64,000 nt of DNA from Bacillota bacterium (GTDB lineage: Bacteria > Bacillota > Clostridia > Lachnospirales > Lachnospiraceae). Every line of letters begins with the position of its first letter. The stretch's first letter is position 1. The notes below the pieces were generated by a model, which made no database searches, was not told the DNA's origin, and saw only the letters and a list, made by a program, of their open reading frames with translations. A program made the translations under genes and the position numbers. Shown here piece by piece: positions 15,538-24,710 of the stretch. The stretch is from contig JAEZLZ010000125.1 in the NCBI GenBank assembly GCA_023415055.1, positions 38,330 through 102,329 on the forward strand, read 5' to 3'.

Positions 15538-16560
15538 ATGAGAGATTATTTTGAGCAACTAAATCATCAGCTAAACATGCAGGGCTGTGTAAACATCGGA
15601 ACAGCTTTAACAGGAGAACTTCAGGGAAAGCATCTGATCTGGGAAGGGGACACCCTTCTCTACAGTGATGAGGAGATTACACTTTGGAACAGGCATGTAC
15701 CCGGGCTGAAGGATGCAGTTCCCGGTAAAATCACGGAGATTCTGGGAGACCGTTTCTTTGTGGAGAGGATCACCTCTGCACCCAAGTTGATTATCTTAGG
15801 GGGAGGACATATCAGTGCCCCTTTAGTACAGATCGGAAAACTTCTTGATTTTGAAGTAACCGTAATAGATGACCGCCCGGAATTTACAGGCAGGGATCGA
15901 TTTGCGGATGCTGACCTTGTTCTCTGTATGGATTATGATCAAGCCTTTGAGAAGCTTCCTGAATATAAAAATAGTTATTATGTGGTAGTAACCCCGGGGC
16001 ATAAGAAGGATCTTCAGTGTGTAACGAATATATTGAAGCGAAGCTATGCTTATGTTGGTATGATCGGCAGCAGAGGTAAGGTTGCAAAAGTGCTTCAATC
16101 GTTACAGGAGATGGGATATTCGAAAGAGAAGCTGGAAGAGCTGCATGCACCGATCGGACTGATGCTCGGTGGGCAGACGCCGGCTGAGATCGCGGTGAGT
16201 ATCGCTGCACAATTAGTTCAGGTGCGTAATTTGGTTCCGACCGGTACCATCGAGGAGGATATTCGTCTGGAGGTAGCCAGAAATAAATCGCCAATGGTCC
16301 TCACAGAGATCATCAGTAAGACAGGGTCCTCGCCGAGAGGTGTCGGAAGCAGGATGTTAGTACTGAAGGATGGCTCGATCCGAGGGACCATCGGAGGTGG
16401 CTCCGTAGAGTATGCAGCGATTCAGAAGGGGCTTTCTATGCTTCATTCAGGAGAACTCTTTACCGTGGAGGATTACATTCTCTCGGATACGGAGGGAGCA
16501 ACTCTTGGTATGATCTGTGGAGGCAATATCAAGGTAATTTTTGAACAGATCATCGAGTGA
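15538..16560 (+). CDS. xdhC: XdhC-family molybdenum hydroxylase maturation protein
   Basis: XdhC proteins bind molybdenum cofactor, protect it during sulfuration and insert it into xanthine dehydrogenase-type enzymes. The 340-aa protein has a Rossmann domain at about 85-230 (KLIILGGGHISAPLVQIGKLL, VIDDRPEF, VGMIGSRGK, and the PIGLMLGGQTPAEIAVSIAAQ motif). The XdhC/CoxI signature SSPRGVGSRMLVLKDGSIRGTIGGG comes after it, at about 262-288. The usual order in XdhC is CoxI domain first and Rossmann second, so this is the reversed form common in Clostridia. It lies between yqeC and the MoeA-like gene. Confidence 0.88.
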   Translation: MRDYFEQLNHQLNMQGCVNIGTALTGELQGKHLIWEGDTLLYSDEEITLWNRHVPGLKDAVPGKITEILGDRFFVERITSAPKLIILGGGHISAPLVQIGKLLDFEVTVIDDRPEFTGRDRFADADLVLCMDYDQAFEKLPEYKNSYYVVVTPGHKKDLQCVTNILKRSYAYVGMIGSRGKVAKVLQSLQEMGYSKEKLEELHAPIGLMLGGQTPAEIAVSIAAQLVQVRNLVPTGTIEEDIRLEVARNKSPMVLTEIISKTGSSPRGVGSRMLVLKDGSIRGTIGGGSVEYAAIQKGLSMLHSGELFTVEDYILSDTEGATLGMICGGNIKVIFEQIIE

Positions 16561-16603
16561 AAGCAAGTTGTTAAGGTTATTAAGCAAAAGTATGGAGGTA
16601 GCG

Positions 16604-17623
16604 ATGGAACAGGTTAGAGTACAGGATGCAATCGGAATGGTATTATGTCATGATCTCACAGAGATTATACCGGGAGAACGAAAGGGTGTTGCGTTCAAGA
16701 AGGGACATATCATAGAAGAAAAGGACATCGAGAAGCTCCTTGATATCGGGAAGAAGCACATCTATGTGTGGAATCTGGAGGATGGTTATGTACATGAAAA
16801 CGATGCTGCGGCAAGGATGATACAGGCCGCGTGCGGTTCGGGACTCACCTTTTCTGAGGTGAAGGAAGGTAAGATTGAGTTCAGGGCAGAGAAAAAGGGT
16901 GTTGTGAAGATCAATAAGGAGGCACTGTTTCGTGTCAACGCCCTGGAGGATATCTGCTTCTCAACGATCCATGGAAATAAGCAGATAGAGGAAGGCAGGC
17001 TGATCGGAGGCTGCCGTGTGATACCGCTAGTTGTAGAAGAGGATAAGCTGGCTAAATTTGAGCAAATCTGCAGTCAGAACGGGCCCATTGTTGAGGTTAA
17101 GACCTTTCGTCAAACCAGAATCGGTATCGTAACCACCGGCTCTGAGGTGAAGGAAGGACGAATCGCGGATAAATTCGGACCGGTGTTGAAAAATAAAGCA
17201 GCAGAGACTGATTCTGAGGTGATCGGACAGATCTTTACCGGCGATGAAAAGGAAGAAATCGTAAAAGCAATTGAGCATTATGTCGCTCAGGGAGTGGATC
17301 TGATCGAGGTGACCGGAGGAATGAGTGTGGATCCTGACGATATGACACCCTCGGCAATTAAAAGCCTTGGAGGCGAATTTGTTACCTACGGCGCTCCGGT
17401 ACTTCCCGGCGCCATGTTCTTACTCAGCTATGTCAAAGGGATTCCGGTGGTTGGTCTTCCAGGCTGTGTCATGTATGCAAAGCGATCCATCTTTGATCTG
17501 GTGGTTCCGCGTCTGCTCATCGGTGAACGGCTCACCCGCGAGGACTTTATTCAGCTGGCTTATGGCGGGCAATGCGTAAATTGTGCCGTATGCACCTATC
17601 CGGATTGTGGCTTTGGGGCTTAG
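16604..17623 (+). CDS. MoeA-like molybdopterin-binding protein with Cys-rich tail
   Basis: This 339-aa protein carries the MoCF-binding domain in its second half: IGIVTTGSEVKEGRI, a VTGGMSVDPDDMTP motif near 248-261, and PVLPGAMFLLSYVKGIPVVGLPGC. It should act in the last steps of molybdenum cofactor assembly or delivery. The start at 16604 follows GGAGG; the longer frame from 16541 overlaps xdhC and has no ribosome site. The last 20 residues contain four cysteines (C-x2-C-x2-C-x4-C then GFG), a possible metal site absent from E. coli MoeA. The family is typically paired with XdhC and YqeB in Clostridia. Confidence 0.85.
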   Translation: MEQVRVQDAIGMVLCHDLTEIIPGERKGVAFKKGHIIEEKDIEKLLDIGKKHIYVWNLEDGYVHENDAAARMIQAACGSGLTFSEVKEGKIEFRAEKKGVVKINKEALFRVNALEDICFSTIHGNKQIEEGRLIGGCRVIPLVVEEDKLAKFEQICSQNGPIVEVKTFRQTRIGIVTTGSEVKEGRIADKFGPVLKNKAAETDSEVIGQIFTGDEKEEIVKAIEHYVAQGVDLIEVTGGMSVDPDDMTPSAIKSLGGEFVTYGAPVLPGAMFLLSYVKGIPVVGLPGCVMYAKRSIFDLVVPRLLIGERLTREDFIQLAYGGQCVNCAVCTYPDCGFGA

Positions 17624-17642
17624 CGAGAACAGGAGGTGCGTG

Positions 17643-18134
17643 ATGAAGGAATTAACACATTTTGATCAAGGCGGAAATGCGATTATGGTAGATGTATCCG
17701 AAAAGGAGAGCACCACACGAACTGCAATCGCAAAGGGTACCATTCGTGTCAGCAAGGAAGTATTTTCAGCCATCAAGAGCGGAACGGTGAAGAAGGGCGA
17801 TGTACTTGGAGTAGCTAGAATAGCGGGAATCATGGGTGCTAAGAGGACCTCTGAGCTGATTCCCATGTGCCATATACTTGCACTGGAGAAATGCAGTGTA
17901 GACTTTGAATTGAAAGAAGAGCTTCTGGAGGTGGAGGCTACCTGCCTGGTAAAGACCACCGGTAAGACAGGAGTCGAGATGGAAGCATTAACCGGGGTCA
18001 ACATTGCATTGCTGACGATATACGATATGTGTAAAGCCATTGATAAGAAGATGGTGATCAACCAAGTCTATCTCAGTGAAAAGACTGGCGGAAAGAGCGG
18101 CGATGTGGTAAATTTCCCGGAGAACCTGCGCTGA
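17643..18134 (+). CDS. moaC: Cyclic pyranopterin monophosphate synthase
   Basis: MoaC converts the MoaA product to cyclic pyranopterin monophosphate, the first stable molybdopterin intermediate. The 163-aa length is normal. Conserved blocks are VDVSEKESTTRTAIAKG, GVARIAGIMGAKRTSELIPMCH near 60-81 (with the catalytic MCH), TGKTGVEMEALTGVN near 108-122 and the final SGGKSGD-like tail (KTGGKSGD). The ATG at 17643 has AGGAGGTG upstream and is preferred to the longer frame from 17583, which overlaps the preceding gene. Confidence 0.95.
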   Translation: MKELTHFDQGGNAIMVDVSEKESTTRTAIAKGTIRVSKEVFSAIKSGTVKKGDVLGVARIAGIMGAKRTSELIPMCHILALEKCSVDFELKEELLEVEATCLVKTTGKTGVEMEALTGVNIALLTIYDMCKAIDKKMVINQVYLSEKTGGKSGDVVNFPENLR

Positions 18135-18198
18135 GAATTGTGAAGAGTGGTCGATCGTCATAAGTTAGATATTAGCAGATCGGAGAAAAATAGAGAAT

Positions 18199-18636
18199 AT
18201 GAATCAAACGGGAATTGTGAGAGCAGTGTGCATCAGTGAAAAGCGTGGCACACAAAAGATTAATATCAAAACAGCAAAGTTCCTAACCGATTATGGGATT
18301 GAGAACGATGCACATGCTGGTAATTGGCATCGTCAGGTGAGCTTAATCTCCTATGAGAAGATTGAAGATTTCAATGCGAAGGGTGCCCAGGTAGAAGACG
18401 GCGCCTTTGGCGAGAATCTCATCGTAGAGGGAATAGACTTTCGTATCCTTCCGGTTGGAACCAAACTGGAGTGTAATAACGTACTTCTTGAGATTACACA
18501 GATCGGAAAGGAATGTCACAGCCATTGTCAGATCTATGAGAAAATGGGTGAATGCATCATGCCAAAGGAGGGGGTATTTTCAAGGGTCCTTCAGGGAGGC
18601 ACAATAAATACAGGGGATGTGATGAGAATTGTATAG
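18199..18636 (+). CDS. MOSC domain-containing protein
   Basis: A 145-aa single-domain MOSC protein with GIENDAHAGNWHRQVSLIS, DGAFGENLIVEGID and EITQIGKECHSHCQIYEKMG. The Cys in KECHSHC is the expected sulfur-carrying residue of the fold. MOSC proteins carry or transfer sulfur to the molybdenum centre, or act in its detoxification. In this island it may handle sulfuration or selenation of the cofactor. Its stop overlaps the start of mogA. Confidence 0.88.
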   Translation: MNQTGIVRAVCISEKRGTQKINIKTAKFLTDYGIENDAHAGNWHRQVSLISYEKIEDFNAKGAQVEDGAFGENLIVEGIDFRILPVGTKLECNNVLLEITQIGKECHSHCQIYEKMGECIMPKEGVFSRVLQGGTINTGDVMRIV

Positions 18637-19117
18637 AGTAGGAATTATAACGGCAAGCGATAAAGGAAGTGTCGGTGAGAGACAGGATCTGAGCGGAGCT
18701 AAAATTAAGACTATCGTTGAGGAACACGGCTATCAGGTGGACTTCTATCAGATCTTACCCGATGAGAAGAGCATCTTGCAGGAGACGATGAAGAAACTAT
18801 GTGATGAGTATCAGGTGGACCTCCTTCTTACGACCGGTGGAACCGGATTCTCGGTAAGGGATGTGACCCCGGAGGCAACTACTTCCATTGCGGAGAGAAT
18901 GGTGCCCGGAATCGCAGAAGCGATGAGGGCGTATTCTATGACCATAACGAAAAGAGCGATGTTAAGCAGAGGGGTTGCTGCGATTCGAAAGAGCACACTG
19001 ATCATCAATCTGCCCGGAAGCCCGAAGGCAGTGGAGGAGAGCCTCACTTATTTCATCGATGAGCTGCAGCACGGCCTGGAGATACTTAAGGGGGAAGCCG
19101 GAGAGTGTGCCAGATAA
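18629..19117 (+). CDS. mogA: Molybdopterin adenylyltransferase MogA/MoaB family
   Basis: This 162-aa protein has the MoCF fold: VGIITASDKGSVGERQDLSG at the N-terminus, LLTTGGTGFSVRDVTPEAT near 67-85 and IINLPGSPKAVEESL near 128-142. It would activate molybdopterin by adenylation before molybdate insertion. The best start is the TTG at 18629, overlapping the MOSC stop by 8 bases, with GGGGATG upstream. No ATG lies near the conserved N-terminus, so translational coupling is likely. Confidence 0.9.
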   Translation: MYRVGIITASDKGSVGERQDLSGAKIKTIVEEHGYQVDFYQILPDEKSILQETMKKLCDEYQVDLLLTTGGTGFSVRDVTPEATTSIAERMVPGIAEAMRAYSMTITKRAMLSRGVAAIRKSTLIINLPGSPKAVEESLTYFIDELQHGLEILKGEAGECAR

Positions 19118-19220
19118 ATGTTTCGGATGAAGTTCAATTTTCATGGGCATAGTTCAAACGTTGGTTGGCATGAAAATTATGCTTCATAATGTGCAGGCTG
19201 TAGAAAGGCGTGAGAATATT

Positions 19221-20195
19221 ATGCAGGATAAATTAAATCGAAGGATCGATTATATCAGAATCTCTGTGACCAATCATTGTAATCTTCGCTGTTGCTATTG
19301 TATGCCGGAAGCGGCAGGGGATTTCCTGAGTCAGGAGCAGCTGATGACCTGCGAGGAGATCGTAACCGTAACAAAGCTTATGGCTAGAAACGGTATCAAG
19401 AAAGTGAAGTTGACCGGAGGAGAACCTTTGCTTCGTGAAAATCTTACGGATATTGTTCGCGCACTTAGAGCTATTCCACAGATTGAGCAGGTTACCTTAA
19501 CTACCAACGGGGTTTTATTAAAGGAGCAGATGAAGGGGCTTGTCGAAGCAGGGATTAGCTCCCTTAACATCAGTCTGGACACCAGAGACCCGGAGAGCTT
19601 TCAAAGGATTACAAAAAGACAACGATTTGATCAGGTATGGGAGGGAATCTGTGAGGCCTTACGTTATCCGGAGATTGCCCTTAAGATCAATACGGTACCG
19701 ATTGACAGCAGCAAGGAGAATATCCTAAAGATGGCTGAGCTGGCAAGGGATCATAAGCTGGCAGTCCGATTTATAGAAATGATGCCGATTGGATATGGAG
19801 TGAATTATCAGCTTTACAATGAGGAACAGATCAAAGTTATTTTAGAGGAATCGTTCGGTAAGCTGCTTCCTCTGTCAAGGAGTGTTGGAAACGGCCCGGC
19901 AAGATACTTTGAAGCAGAGGGTTTCGCTGGGAAGATCGGTTTCATCAGTGCTGTCTCCCATAAATTTTGTTCCGATTGCAATCGAGTCCGCCTCACCTCG
20001 GAAGGGCTTCTCAAGACCTGCCTGCAATACGAGGGCAGACTGAATCTGAAGGAGCAGCTGCGACAGGGTGTCTCCGAAGAGAGACTGGAGCAGCTGATCA
20101 TTGAGGAAATCTACAGAAAGCCCTGTGGGCATCACTTTTTTGAAGAGATTACAGATAAGGATGAGAAAAAGCTTCTGGGTGCAATCGGAGGTTAA
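19221..20195 (+). CDS. moaA: GTP 3',8-cyclase (molybdenum cofactor synthesis)
   Basis: MoaA is a radical SAM enzyme that starts molybdopterin synthesis from GTP. The 324-aa protein has the SAM cluster motif CNLRCCYC near 22-29, a GGEP motif, a second [4Fe-4S] site (FCSDCNRVRLTSEG and a further Cys near 276), and the C-terminal double glycine (AIGG) needed for activity. The ATG at 19221 was chosen because the MoaA family starts just before the RIDYIRISVT block. A longer in-frame start at 19143 adds residues not typical of the family. Confidence 0.95.
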   Translation: MQDKLNRRIDYIRISVTNHCNLRCCYCMPEAAGDFLSQEQLMTCEEIVTVTKLMARNGIKKVKLTGGEPLLRENLTDIVRALRAIPQIEQVTLTTNGVLLKEQMKGLVEAGISSLNISLDTRDPESFQRITKRQRFDQVWEGICEALRYPEIALKINTVPIDSSKENILKMAELARDHKLAVRFIEMMPIGYGVNYQLYNEEQIKVILEESFGKLLPLSRSVGNGPARYFEAEGFAGKIGFISAVSHKFCSDCNRVRLTSEGLLKTCLQYEGRLNLKEQLRQGVSEERLEQLIIEEIYRKPCGHHFFEEITDKDEKKLLGAIGG

Positions 20196-20210
20196 GGGGG
20201 GATATAAGAA

Positions 20211-21044
20211 ATGAAACACTTTTTGGCACTATTTTTATGCGTTATACTATGTATGGGGATGCTGTCCGGCTGCAGCACGAAGAAAGAAGAAAAAACAGAG
20301 CTGCAGGTATTTATTGCAGCAAGCCTGAAAACGGTTATGACTGAGATTGTGGAGGTCTATCAGAAGGATCATCCTAATGTATCGATCATCTTGAATGCGG
20401 ACAGCTCAGGTAAACTGTTGACTCAGATCGAGGAAGGCTATGCTTGTGATATCTTTTTCTCTGCGGCGCAGAAGCAGATGGATCAGCTGGAAGCAGATGG
20501 TCTTGTGGTAGACGGGAGCAGAAAGAATGTTGTTAATAACCAGCTGGTGGTGCTTACCGGTAAGGATAGCAAGACAAAGGTCACCGGATTGGAGGATCTA
20601 AGTAATGCCTCCAGTATCGCAATGGCTGATGGCAGTGTTCCGGCAGGACGTTATACCAGACAAGCATTAACAAAGCTTGGAATTCTTCCGGAAAGTGAAG
20701 ATGTATCCAAGGTCACAACGCAGGAATTATCAGCCGCTCTGGGAGGAGTAGAGATCAGTGAGCAGGGCAACGTAAGTAAGGTACTGATCGCGGTTGCTGA
20801 AGGCTCTTGTGAGGTTGGAACCACCTATTATTCCGATACCTACGGTTATGAGGATAAGGTAGAGATTCTGCAGACAGTGAGCTATGACCTTACCGGCAAT
20901 ATCATCTATCCGGTCTGCCGTGTCATCAATAAAGAAGCTTCCCTGACACAAAATAGGGCGGCAGATGAGTTCCACCAATTTATTATATCAGATACAGCCA
21001 GAGAGATTTTTGGACAGTATTATTTTGACACCGATGTGGAGTAG
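20211..21044 (+). CDS. modA: Molybdate ABC transporter substrate-binding lipoprotein
   Basis: A 277-aa extracytoplasmic binding protein anchored by a lipobox (signal segment 1-20, LSGCS with the lipid Cys at 21). ModA features include LQVFIAASLKTVMTEI, NADSSGKLLTQIEEG, DIFFSAAQKQMDQLEADG and a C-terminal GQYYFDTD-type end. It should capture molybdate or tungstate for ModBC encoded next. It starts 15 bases after moaA with GGGGGGAT upstream. Confidence 0.92.
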   Translation: MKHFLALFLCVILCMGMLSGCSTKKEEKTELQVFIAASLKTVMTEIVEVYQKDHPNVSIILNADSSGKLLTQIEEGYACDIFFSAAQKQMDQLEADGLVVDGSRKNVVNNQLVVLTGKDSKTKVTGLEDLSNASSIAMADGSVPAGRYTRQALTKLGILPESEDVSKVTTQELSAALGGVEISEQGNVSKVLIAVAEGSCEVGTTYYSDTYGYEDKVEILQTVSYDLTGNIIYPVCRVINKEASLTQNRAADEFHQFIISDTAREIFGQYYFDTDVE

Positions 21045-21164
21045 TTCGTTATATGACAGGTAGGGTGAAACATAATCCCGGTATATAAAGTAGGGATACA
21101 TAGGTAAGATATAAATATAGTCTGGACAGATAAAGTAAGGTCCAATGATAGCTAAGAGGAAGGA

Positions 21165-21878
21165 GTGAGCAGTATCGAAAGAGTAATTCAATTATTGCAG
21201 GAGCTGGACTTTAGTCCCTTGTTTATCTCCTTAAAGACAGGCATAGTAGCAACGATCATCTCCTTCTTCCTTGGAATCTATGCGGCCAGAAAGGTCTTGA
21301 ACGCCGGTCCGAAGGGGAAGGCGATAGCGGACGGATTCTTAACACTGACCTTGGTTCTTCCTCCCACAGTGGTTGGCTTTATTCTTCTATTGATCTTTAG
21401 CCTTCGACGGCCAGTCGGCTCCTTTCTGTATGGAACCTTTGATATAAAAGTGGTTCAGAGCTGGCTTGGTTGCATCATCGCAGCCACAGTCATTGCCTTT
21501 CCGCTGATGTACCGGAATGCAAGAGCTGCCTTTGAGCAGGTGGATGTGAATCTAATCTATGCAGCAAGAACCCTTGGAATGTCCGAATGGAAAGTGTTCT
21601 GGAAGGTTGTGATGCCGTCTGCCGGACCGGGGATTGCCTCGGGAACAATACTCACCTTTGCCAGGGCCCTTGGGGAATACGGAGCAACCTCTATGTTAGC
21701 CGGTAATATCCCCGGAAAGACAGGCACCATATCTCAGAGGATTGCCATGGTCATTCAGGACGGAGATTATGTCACGGCAGGCTTTTGGGTGGTGGTAATC
21801 AGTGTTATTGCCTTTGCAATCATTGTATCTATGAATCTGATTGCTGCGAGGAATATAAAAAATACGAAGCGATGGTAG
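21165..21878 (+). CDS. modB: Molybdate ABC transporter permease
   Basis: This 237-aa permease has about five hydrophobic segments and the EAA loop ARTLGMSEWKVFWKVVMPSAGPGI near 145-168, including the LPPTVVGFILL segment typical of ModB. The start is a GTG at 21165 after GGAAGGAG. The 120 bases after modA hold no recognisable terminator, and its end overlaps modC. Confidence 0.92.
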   Translation: MSSIERVIQLLQELDFSPLFISLKTGIVATIISFFLGIYAARKVLNAGPKGKAIADGFLTLTLVLPPTVVGFILLLIFSLRRPVGSFLYGTFDIKVVQSWLGCIIAATVIAFPLMYRNARAAFEQVDVNLIYAARTLGMSEWKVFWKVVMPSAGPGIASGTILTFARALGEYGATSMLAGNIPGKTGTISQRIAMVIQDGDYVTAGFWVVVISVIAFAIIVSMNLIAARNIKNTKRW

Positions 21879-22939
21879 AAGGTATGTCATTAGAGGTAGC
21901 GATCAAAAAGAAGCTTTCCGGATTTACGTTGGAAGTAGAATTGAAGAATGCAAATCAAAGAATCGGTATTCTGGGTGCTTCCGGAGCCGGTAAAAGCCTG
22001 ACGCTAAAGTGTATCGCAGGAATCGAGAAGCCGGATCAGGGTAGAATCCTGCTGGATGGCAGGGTGCTCTTTGATTCGGAGAAAAGGATCAATCTATCCC
22101 CACAACAACGCAGCGTCGGGTACTTGTTCCAAAACTATGCTCTTTTTCCAACGATGACGGTGGAGGAGAATATCGGAATTGCCATTCGCGAATCAAAAGA
22201 AGTAAAACGGCAGATGGTAGCTCAAAAGATGCGAGAATATCGATTGGAAGGCTTGAGGTCACGTTATCCGTCTGAATTATCCGGCGGACAGCAGCAACGA
22301 GTCGCTCTGGCTCGAATGCTAGTCAGCAATCCTAAGATGATTATGTTAGATGAACCATTTTCTTCCCTGGACAGTTATCTGAAGGAGTTATTGCAGCAAC
22401 AGCTGATCGATACCCTAGCCGATTATCAGGGAGATGTTCTTATGGTCACCCATAGTCAGGAGGAGGCTTATCGTTTCTGCGAGAAGCTTCTGATCCTCCA
22501 TAACGGGAGAAGCATCATGACCGGGGATACCAAGGAGCTGTTTGAGCATCCGATAAAAAAGGAAGCGGCGAGATTAACAGGCTGTAAAAATATTTCGGCA
22601 GTGCGAAGACTTGACCAATATACACTCGAAGCAGTCGATTGGGGAATCCACCTGACTCTGCAGCACGAGATCCCGGATTCTATACGTTATGTGGGGGTTC
22701 ATGCCCTGGACTTCGTTCCCTTCTGGGAACAGCCTGAGAAGAACTTTATTCCATTTACACTGGCAGGACAAGGAAGTCTGCCAATGGAAGAGCATTTCTT
22801 TATCCGCTCGCTTAATTCAGACTCGGAGGAAAATATAAGTTGGTTTATCCGTATAGACCGAATGGAGGAATTTGCGAAAAAAGGTTTACCGGGTTATCTT
22901 TATCTTCCGGAAGAGAAGCTCCAATTATTGGAGGAATAA
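21872..22939 (+). CDS. modC: Molybdate ABC transporter ATP-binding protein
   Basis: A 355-aa ABC ATPase. Walker A is GASGAGKS near 35-42, the Q-loop is FQNYALFP, the signature is LSGGQQQRVALARML, Walker B is MIMLDEPFSSLD, and the H-loop is MVTHSQEEAYRF. A C-terminal extension of about 120 residues is present where ModC proteins carry a regulatory MOBE/TOBE-like domain. I place the start at the ATG 21872, overlapping the modB stop by 7 bases. An ATG at 21884 is an alternative. It is the last gene of the island before a strong terminator. Confidence 0.92.
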   Translation: MVEGMSLEVAIKKKLSGFTLEVELKNANQRIGILGASGAGKSLTLKCIAGIEKPDQGRILLDGRVLFDSEKRINLSPQQRSVGYLFQNYALFPTMTVEENIGIAIRESKEVKRQMVAQKMREYRLEGLRSRYPSELSGGQQQRVALARMLVSNPKMIMLDEPFSSLDSYLKELLQQQLIDTLADYQGDVLMVTHSQEEAYRFCEKLLILHNGRSIMTGDTKELFEHPIKKEAARLTGCKNISAVRRLDQYTLEAVDWGIHLTLQHEIPDSIRYVGVHALDFVPFWEQPEKNFIPFTLAGQGSLPMEEHFFIRSLNSDSEENISWFIRIDRMEEFAKKGLPGYLYLPEEKLQLLEE

Positions 22940-22951
22940 CCATAATAAATC

Positions 22952-23050
22952 AGCCCACAATGGTGATGGTATACTACCCTATATAGGATATTGAAATATA
23001 ACAATTCCTGTATAGAGACAGCATATCATTACCTTGTGGGCTTTTTTGTT
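22952..23050 (+). terminator. Terminator of the selenium/molybdenum island
   Basis: AGCCCACAA at 22952-22960 pairs with TTGTGGGCT at 23034-23042, and the inner bases GGTGATGGTAT can pair with ATATCATTACC. A TTTTT run follows at 23043-23047. Confidence 0.7.
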
Positions 23051-23139
23051 AACTCAGCACTTTCATTGACTTTTGGCACTCGAATCTTATAAATTAAGTT
23101 CTGATTTCTTAAATAAAGTATGTTTGATACAATAACAAA

Positions 23140-23325
23140 CTATCTGGTAAATTTCTCAATCTCGCTTTCCTTTCGTTTGGACGTCCCGTCACCGATATCT
23201 ACAAACTTAGGGTTTTTGGCAAGATCAATGGAATCGGTAGTTCTGGTGAAATGCTCATCATAAGACATAGAATTCATTTTTTTAATTATTTTTTTGGAAG
23301 AACCTTTATCCTCTTTTTTAAACAT
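23140..23325 (-). CDS. Small charged hypothetical protein
   Basis: This is a 61-aa lysine-rich protein beginning MFKKEDKGSSKKIIKKM and ending KESEIEKFTR. The ATG at 23325 has GGAGGTGG eight bases upstream on the minus strand, which supports translation. A GTG three codons earlier is too close to that site. It has no membrane segment, and I recognise no family. It is the only minus-strand gene in this part of the window. Confidence 0.55.
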   Translation of the reverse strand: MFKKEDKGSSKKIIKKMNSMSYDEHFTRTTDSIDLAKNPKFVDIGDGTSKRKESEIEKFTR

Positions 23326-23527
23326 ATTAACCACCTCCGTATTATCAATATATCACTTTTTTTATTTTGTTTCAATACTACCCAGTCTATGCAGAAGCAG
23401 GAAATATTGTTATTTTTTTGTAAAATAGTATACGTAAACAATGGATGCCTAGAACCGAATATGAATAGATTATACTCATTTGTGAAATGATGTAAGCAGA
23501 AGACCAATCGAAAGGAAGTAATACATT

Positions 23528-23779
23528 ATGCAATTCCATCATTATCGATGCCCTATCTGCAACCATACCGATCTGACCTTGCGATATGAGGCAAGCTATG
23601 TTTATTCCTATGTACTTGATGAGGACGCACCGGGTCATAAGAATACAGAGGAGTTTTTATCCTTTTTATATGATAAACGCGAGCAGACAAGTTCAAGAAC
23701 CTTTATTGAGTGTAACGGGTGTGGAACGCAGTATCCGTATCCGTTTATCAACGGGGTTTTAGAGGCTGCAAAAGAATGA
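23528..23779 (+). CDS. Small zinc-ribbon-like hypothetical protein
   Basis: This 83-aa protein has two CxxC knuckles, CPICNHTD near residue 8 and CNGCGTQYPYPF near 62, so it is probably a single treble-clef or zinc-ribbon domain. AAAGGAAG precedes the ATG. Function is unknown. Confidence 0.7.
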   Translation: MQFHHYRCPICNHTDLTLRYEASYVYSYVLDEDAPGHKNTEEFLSFLYDKREQTSSRTFIECNGCGTQYPYPFINGVLEAAKE

Positions 23780-23885
23780 GTCCTCAGTTATAATTTACTT
23801 CTAATGAAATTATTTTACAACTGTGTTATACTTGCCATAGAAAACAGTATCTGATGAGATCAGAAATCACTTGGGGAGGATGCAC

Positions 23886-24710
23886 ATGAATATAAAGAAG
23901 CTGGTAGGAGCATTATTACTGATTAATCTGCTCCAGTTTTTTGTTGGACTTATACTGATTGTGACATTGGGGGAAACGATTATTCATGAAATCAGTATCT
24001 ATATGTATCTGTCCATTGGTTTGATGCTGTTTGGCAGCCTGATTACAATTATTGGATTATACTTTGCTATCCGTTATAAAAACGATAATATGACGGAATC
24101 AATTCAAAATCTTGAGGAGCTGAATACGAAGCTTAGAGAACAAAGACATGATTATCTGAATCATTTTCAAGTCATCTACGGACTGATGGAACTAGGAGAA
24201 TACGAGGAAGCGAAGAACTATATTGATCCGGTCTTTAAGGATCTCATGAAGGTCAGTAAGGCACTTAAGACAGCGCAGCCTGCGGTCAATGCATTGCTAC
24301 AGGCCAAGATCAGTGCAGCGGAGCAAAAGAACATAGATCTGTATCTGGAGGTACGCTCAGAGCTTAAGAAATTACCACTGGAGGCTTGGAATCTCTGTAA
24401 GGTGTTAGCCAATATTATCGATAATGGAATCACAGCCTTATCAGAGGTCGAGCACGAACGCAGTATTCACCTTGAGATTGGCGAGGATAAGGATAACTAT
24501 ACTTTTCTAGTTTATAACAATGGTCCGCGGATTCCGGAGAGTACCTTAGATAATATCTTTAAACAAGGCTTTTCCACCAAGAAGGAGGAGGAGCATGGGA
24601 TGGGATTATTTATTGTGGCGAAGATCATCCGAGAAGCAGGAGGAACGATCTCTGTATCCTCGGACCCAGATAAAACAAGCTTTTTATTTACCCTGCCGAA
24701 GGTAGGGTAA
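23886..24710 (+). CDS. Spo0B-like sensor histidine kinase
   Basis: This 274-aa membrane kinase has two N-terminal TM helices (about 8-30 and 38-61) with a very short external loop. A Spo0B-type dimerisation helix follows, with the phospho-acceptor in LREQRHDYLNHFQVIYGLM. The GHKL ATPase domain has its N-box at LANIIDNGITALSE and the G2 motif HGMGLFIVAKIIREAGG. The start at 23886 follows GGGGAGG. HPK7/10-type kinases of this build usually pair with LytTR regulators, and one lies at 26816, separated by NfeD and FloA genes. The signal it senses is unknown. Confidence 0.85.
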   Translation: MNIKKLVGALLLINLLQFFVGLILIVTLGETIIHEISIYMYLSIGLMLFGSLITIIGLYFAIRYKNDNMTESIQNLEELNTKLREQRHDYLNHFQVIYGLMELGEYEEAKNYIDPVFKDLMKVSKALKTAQPAVNALLQAKISAAEQKNIDLYLEVRSELKKLPLEAWNLCKVLANIIDNGITALSEVEHERSIHLEIGEDKDNYTFLVYNNGPRIPESTLDNIFKQGFSTKKEEEHGMGLFIVAKIIREAGGTISVSSDPDKTSFLFTLPKVG

